9,194 nucleotides of DNA, taken from positions 1 through 9,194 of the forward strand of contig CANQHH010000044.1 of the NCBI GenBank assembly GCA_947623615.1, in the 5' to 3' direction. Shown in pieces: positions 6,256 to 9,194 of the stretch. The notes under the pieces are model-generated. The model searched no databases, was not told the DNA's origin, and saw nothing but the letters and a program-made list of their open reading frames with translations. The translations under genes were made by a program, and so were the position numbers. This DNA comes from an uncultured Clostridia bacterium. Its GTDB lineage: Bacteria > Bacillota > Clostridia > TANB77 > CAG-508. Positions within the stretch are counted from its first letter, which is position 1. Each line of letters begins with the position of its first letter.

Positions 6256-7485
6256 ATGGAATATTTATATATGTTACAGCAGGCACTTGTATGGATAATA
6301 ACAATATTTTGGATATATCAATTAGTAATAAGTATATGTTCTTTAGTAAAATTAAAAGAAAAACCTATTTTAGAGGAGAAAGTTAATCGCTTTATGGCTA
6401 TTATACCTGCACATAATGAGGAAAATGTAATAGTTCCTTTAGTTGAAAGTTTGATGAAGCAAAATTATCCTAAAGAATGTTATGATGTATATGTTATAGC
6501 AGATAATTGTACAGATAGAACTGCGGAGATTGCAAAAAAAGCAGGAGCAATTGTTTATAAAAGATTTGATGAAAAGCATAAAACCAAAGGATATGCATTA
6601 CAATGGTTTTTAGATCAAAAAATAAAGGAAGATGCTCCATATGATGCTTTTTGTATATTTGATGCAGACAATATTGTTGATAGTAACTTTTTAAAAGCAA
6701 TGAATAAAAAATTGTGTCAAGGAGAAGATGTAGTACAAGGTTATAGAGATATAAAAAATCCTACTGATAGCTGGGTATCTGCTGGTTATGCAATTTTTTA
6801 TTGGACAATGAACAGATTTTATCATTTAGCAAGATATAATGTTGGATTATCGCCATTAATAAATGGAACAGGATTTATGGTAAAATTTGACGTAATTAAG
6901 CCAGAAGGATGGAATACAAAAACTCTAACAGAGGACATAGAGTTTTCATTAAAAAGAATAATAAAAGGAAAAAAATTAGGTTGGGCAACAGATGCAATAG
7001 TTTATGATGAGCAACCTGTAGGATTTAAACAATCTTGGAAGCAGAGAACAAGGTGGACAGTGGGACACATACAATGTATGGGAGAATATACAAAACCATT
7101 AGCCGCAGCAGTAAAAGAGCATAGAACATTAATGAACTTTGATGGACTTTTATATATAATAGGTAGTATACCAATGTTTGTATTAACTTTAATATTATTA
7201 GGTTTAAATTTTGTTATATATGCAGCAAATGGTATGACATATGCAGATTTAATTATAAATTGCTTACGTTATTTTATACCAACATTTTTATTACCAATTG
7301 CAACAGCGTTATTAATAATGAAACTTGATAAAAAACCGATAAGACCAATGCTAAAAGGATTGTTATGTTATCCATTGTTTTTAGGTTCATGGTTACTAAT
7401 AAACTTTAAGTGCTTATTCAAGAGAGATACAACTTGGGATAAGATAGAACATGTTAGAAATGTAAAAATAAATGAAGTAAATTAG
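6256..7485 (+). CDS. Processive family 2 glycosyltransferase (membrane polysaccharide synthase)
   Basis: Membrane enzyme of GT family 2 in the cellulose/hyaluronan/poly-N-acetylglucosamine synthase branch, which uses a nucleotide sugar on the cytoplasmic side and usually extrudes the polymer as it grows. The 409-residue product has an N-terminal helix (about 7-31), then the GT-A domain with AIIPAHNEE (48-56), DNCTDRT (83-89), the DxD metal motif DAD (136-138), the catalytic-base motif TED (225-227) and QRTRW (263-267), which fits QxxRW exactly. Three membrane helices follow (about 298-324, 337-356 and 368-390). No PilZ or extra domain is present. Start ATG 6256 has AAAGGAG 8 bases upstream. 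It is flanked by its own promoter and terminator, so it is transcribed alone, and no partner deacetylase or export gene is in the window. Sugar and product cannot be told from sequence. Confidence 0.9.
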   Translation: MEYLYMLQQALVWIITIFWIYQLVISICSLVKLKEKPILEEKVNRFMAIIPAHNEENVIVPLVESLMKQNYPKECYDVYVIADNCTDRTAEIAKKAGAIVYKRFDEKHKTKGYALQWFLDQKIKEDAPYDAFCIFDADNIVDSNFLKAMNKKLCQGEDVVQGYRDIKNPTDSWVSAGYAIFYWTMNRFYHLARYNVGLSPLINGTGFMVKFDVIKPEGWNTKTLTEDIEFSLKRIIKGKKLGWATDAIVYDEQPVGFKQSWKQRTRWTVGHIQCMGEYTKPLAAAVKEHRTLMNFDGLLYIIGSIPMFVLTLILLGLNFVIYAANGMTYADLIINCLRYFIPTFLLPIATALLIMKLDKKPIRPMLKGLLCYPLFLGSWLLINFKCLFKRDTTWDKIEHVRNVKINEVN

Positions 7486-7490
7486 AATTC

Positions 7491-7528
7491 AAAAAGTGCT
7501 CACATTAATATAATGGAGTACTTTTTAT
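7491..7528 (+). terminator. Intrinsic terminator after the glycosyltransferase gene
   Basis: AAAAAGTGCTC (7491-7501) pairs with GAGTACTTTTT (7516-7526) with one G.U wobble, and CATTA (7503-7507) pairs with TAATG (7511-7515) above one bulged A, with a 3-base loop. The T run is at 7522-7526. It starts 6 bases after the stop codon. Confidence 0.88.
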
Positions 7529-7545
7529 TTGTATAAATATATTAC

Positions 7546-7574
7546 TTGACAATTTGAATACATATTGATAATAT
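7546..7574 (+). promoter_or_regulatory. Strong sigma-A promoter with extended -10, for the yqeG operon
   Basis: A perfect TTGACA (7546-7551), 17 bases, then TAATAT (7569-7574) preceded by TGA (7566-7568), an extended -10 element that offsets the imperfect -10 box. Transcription would start near 7581, about 30 bases before yqeG. Confidence 0.78.
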
Positions 7575-7610
7575 TAATATGTTGTTAAATATGTATTACT
7601 AGGAGGAATA

Positions 7611-8108
7611 ATGGTATATCCAAAAGAATATGTAAATAGTGTGACAGAAATAGATATAAAATTATTAACGAAAAATAATATAAAAGGTTTAATATTGGAT
7701 GTAGATAATACTTTAATTGATTATAATCAAAATATACCTGAAGGAATAGAAGAGTGGGTACAAATATTAAAAAAACAAAATATAAAATTTTGTATATTAT
7801 CAAATAGTAATAATGAAGAAAAAATAAAAAAGGTATCTAAAAAATTAGAAATGCCATATTTATTTTTTGCAAAGAAACCATTTAAAACGGGGTTTATAAA
7901 GGCAAAGAAAATATTAGATTTAAAAGAAGAAAATATAGGTATGGTTGGTGATCAAGTATTTACAGATGTAGTAGGAGCAAACAGAATGAAAATGGTATCA
8001 ATATTAGTAAAACCAATAGACAAAAAGGATCATTTACCAACTAAAATACAGAGAATATTTGAAAAACCAGTTATTTATCAATATCTAAAGATAAAGGAGA
8101 GAAAATAA
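7611..8108 (+). CDS. yqeG: YqeG family HAD (class IIIA) phosphatase
   Basis: Soluble haloacid dehalogenase superfamily phosphatase of the YqeG family, 165 residues, the usual size. All HAD motifs are visible: motif I DVDNT (30-34) with nucleophile D30 and acid/base D32, motif II SNS (64-66), the motif III lysine in FFAKKP (85-90), and motif IV GDQVFTD (113-119), which gives D114 and D119 for magnesium. The YqeG family is related to the Gep4-type phosphatidylglycerophosphate phosphatases of mitochondria and plants, so a role in phosphatidylglycerol synthesis is possible but not shown for this protein. Start ATG 7611 follows AGGAGG by only 4 bases, a strong site at short spacing. It is first in an operon, and its stop codon abuts the start of the prepilin peptidase gene. 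Confidence 0.92.
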   Translation: MVYPKEYVNSVTEIDIKLLTKNNIKGLILDVDNTLIDYNQNIPEGIEEWVQILKKQNIKFCILSNSNNEEKIKKVSKKLEMPYLFFAKKPFKTGFIKAKKILDLKEENIGMVGDQVFTDVVGANRMKMVSILVKPIDKKDHLPTKIQRIFEKPVIYQYLKIKERK

Positions 8109-8855
8109 ATGTATTTTAATGAAATTCATATAATATCGTATGTGATTGTAGGCGTAATAGGAATGCTTGTAGGACAGTTTATGGATTGGTGCAGATTACG
8201 ATTAATAGATTATAAAAATATATTTTCAAAAGAATTTTTTACTGATTATTTAAAGAGTTGTAAACCAAAATATATTATGATGACAATAATAGCATTAGCA
8301 TATATTTTGCTGTTATATAGGTTTTCATATTCGCTCACGACACTCAAGTATATGTTTTTGATACCGATGCTCATTATTGCTTTTCAAATTGATTTGAAAT
8401 TACAAATAATACCAAATAGATTAACTCTTACAATTTTTGAACTTGGACTAATATTTACATTTGCCGGAGTATTATTGAATGTTAATGTAGGTATCAATTT
8501 ATTTATTAATAATATGTTTGGAATGTTAGTAGGTGGAGGAATTTTCTTATTAATAACATTAATAGGTGGTCTGATAGCAGGTAAAGAGGCAATGGGCTTT
8601 GGAGATGTAAAATTAATGGGAGCAATGGGATTATTCTTTTCATGGGTAGACATGATTTTGATTTCGGTAATGGCATTCCTATTTGCTGCAATTGTAAGTG
8701 TAGGTGTTTTAATTTTAAAGAGAAAGAAAATGGATGAATATATTCCATTTGGACCATTTATAGTTGCAGGGGCATTGATTTCAATATATACGCCTTTTAA
8801 TACATTAATAAATGTTTTGTTTACGATTTTCTCATTAGGGATGAATCACATGTAG
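8109..8855 (+). CDS. A24 family prepilin peptidase, minimal form without methyltransferase domain
   Basis: Integral membrane aspartic protease that removes the short leader from type IV pilin-like precursors at the cytoplasmic face of the membrane. The two catalytic aspartates are visible: D95 in FQIDLKLQIIPN (92-103) and D166 in GFGDVKLMG (163-171). Several hydrophobic segments span the 248 residues, and PFGPFIVAG near 213 is typical of the C-terminal part. The N-terminal GMLVGQFMDWCRLRL resembles the GxxxGSFLNVxxxR motif of full-length PilD/ComC, but the roughly 100-residue cytoplasmic loop with CxxC zinc pairs is cut to a short stretch (about 33-55) with one Cys, so N-methylation of the mature pilin is unlikely to be done by this protein. 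Start ATG 8109 directly follows the yqeG stop, with AAAGGAG 9 bases upstream. No pilin-like gene is in the window, so the substrate is unknown. Confidence 0.9.
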   Translation: MYFNEIHIISYVIVGVIGMLVGQFMDWCRLRLIDYKNIFSKEFFTDYLKSCKPKYIMMTIIALAYILLLYRFSYSLTTLKYMFLIPMLIIAFQIDLKLQIIPNRLTLTIFELGLIFTFAGVLLNVNVGINLFINNMFGMLVGGGIFLLITLIGGLIAGKEAMGFGDVKLMGAMGLFFSWVDMILISVMAFLFAAIVSVGVLILKRKKMDEYIPFGPFIVAGALISIYTPFNTLINVLFTIFSLGMNHM

Positions 8856-8877
8856 AAGTGTAAATTTGGAGGTACTT

Positions 8878-9194
8878 ATGAACGATAAAATAAAATGGTT
8901 AAGAAATAAACTAAGCATGCATAATATGCAAGGAATGATAATAACAAATCCAGCAAACATAAGGTATCTTACCGGAATTAGTGCAGAAGGGGTACTTTTA
9001 ATAACAAGAAAGGAAAATTTTTTCTTAACAGATCCAAGATATTTGGAAGAAGTGCAATCAGTACTTACAATAAATGATGGTATTATTGTTAATAATGTAA
9101 TGAATATAACTAAAGATGATTATGAAAATTTCTTTATGTTTTGTGAAAATGTGGGTTTTGAAGAAAATTATATAACATATGCTACATATAAGAA
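8878..9194 (+). CDS. Xaa-Pro peptidase (M24B), N-terminal part; 3' end outside window
   Basis: N-terminal 105 residues of an Xaa-Pro aminopeptidase or dipeptidase of the M24B type (Bacillus YqhT-like), a cytoplasmic metalloenzyme that splits peptides before proline. What is visible is the creatinase N-terminal domain: an initial helix (DKIKWLRNKL), MIITNPANIRYLTGIS (about 21-36), and LLITRKENFFLTDPRYLEE (about 41-59). The metal-binding pita-bread domain lies beyond the window, so aminopeptidase and dipeptidase cannot be separated. Start ATG 8878 has GGAGG 5 bases upstream. It follows the prepilin peptidase gene by 22 bases with no terminator, so it is probably in the yqeG operon. In Bacillus, yqhT precedes efp and the spoIIIA operon; the same may hold downstream here. 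Confidence 0.88.
   Translation, partial: MNDKIKWLRNKLSMHNMQGMIITNPANIRYLTGISAEGVLLITRKENFFLTDPRYLEEVQSVLTINDGIIVNNVMNITKDDYENFFMFCENVGFEENYITYATYK

Noticed and set aside
8384..8757. Minus-strand open frames inside the prepilin peptidase gene
   Set aside because: Low-complexity products opposite a clear A24 coding frame.
1..9194. CRISPR arrays, tRNA or rRNA genes, insertion sequences, toxin-antitoxin or phage-defence genes
   Set aside because: No regularly spaced repeats, cloverleaf, transposase motifs or such families were seen on either strand.

Overview
The window is a stretch of a very AT-rich chromosome (G+C near 30 percent, judged by eye). It looks like a spore-forming Clostridia-type Firmicute. 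The evidence is the sporulation hydrolase gene spoIIP, strong AGGAGG-type ribosome binding sites, TTG and GTG starts, low-GC codon choice, and the families present (one-chain GlyRS, a YtgP/SpoVB-type flippase, YqeG, a YqhT-type peptidase). The species cannot be told from the sequence.

Region 1 (1-5500, plus strand) carries the 3' part of hisS, then spoIIP, glyS, a MurJ/SpoVB-like lipid flippase and a small DUF1294 membrane protein. A hairpin terminator at about 5459-5495 closes it. Internal promoters appear to split it. A sigma-E-like site lies before spoIIP, which fits mother-cell expression during engulfment. A near-consensus sigma-A promoter before glyS probably also serves the flippase and DUF1294 gene. 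The contents are translation (hisS, glyS) and cell-envelope work (spoIIP, flippase).

Region 2 (5500-6255) has one minus-strand gene for a small all-helical protein of unknown function. It converges on the terminator just described and diverges from the next gene. The 284-base gap at 5972-6255 holds a 14-base perfect palindrome, a hairpin with 19-bp arms, a sigma-A promoter facing right and a weaker one facing left.

Region 3 (6256-7530) is a single-gene unit: a membrane-embedded family 2 glycosyltransferase with all the motifs of processive polysaccharide synthases, with its own promoter and terminator.

Region 4 (7546-9194) is a tight operon led by a strong extended -10 promoter: yqeG (HAD phosphatase), a short A24 prepilin peptidase without the methyltransferase domain, and the start of an Xaa-Pro peptidase gene that runs off the window.

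Overall this is mostly conserved housekeeping and sporulation content. I found no convincing evidence for a new multi-gene system. The points most worth checking are the 5972-6255 intergenic structures with the unassigned minus-strand gene, the regulation of spoIIP between two tRNA synthetase genes, and the solitary polysaccharide synthase and minimal prepilin peptidase.
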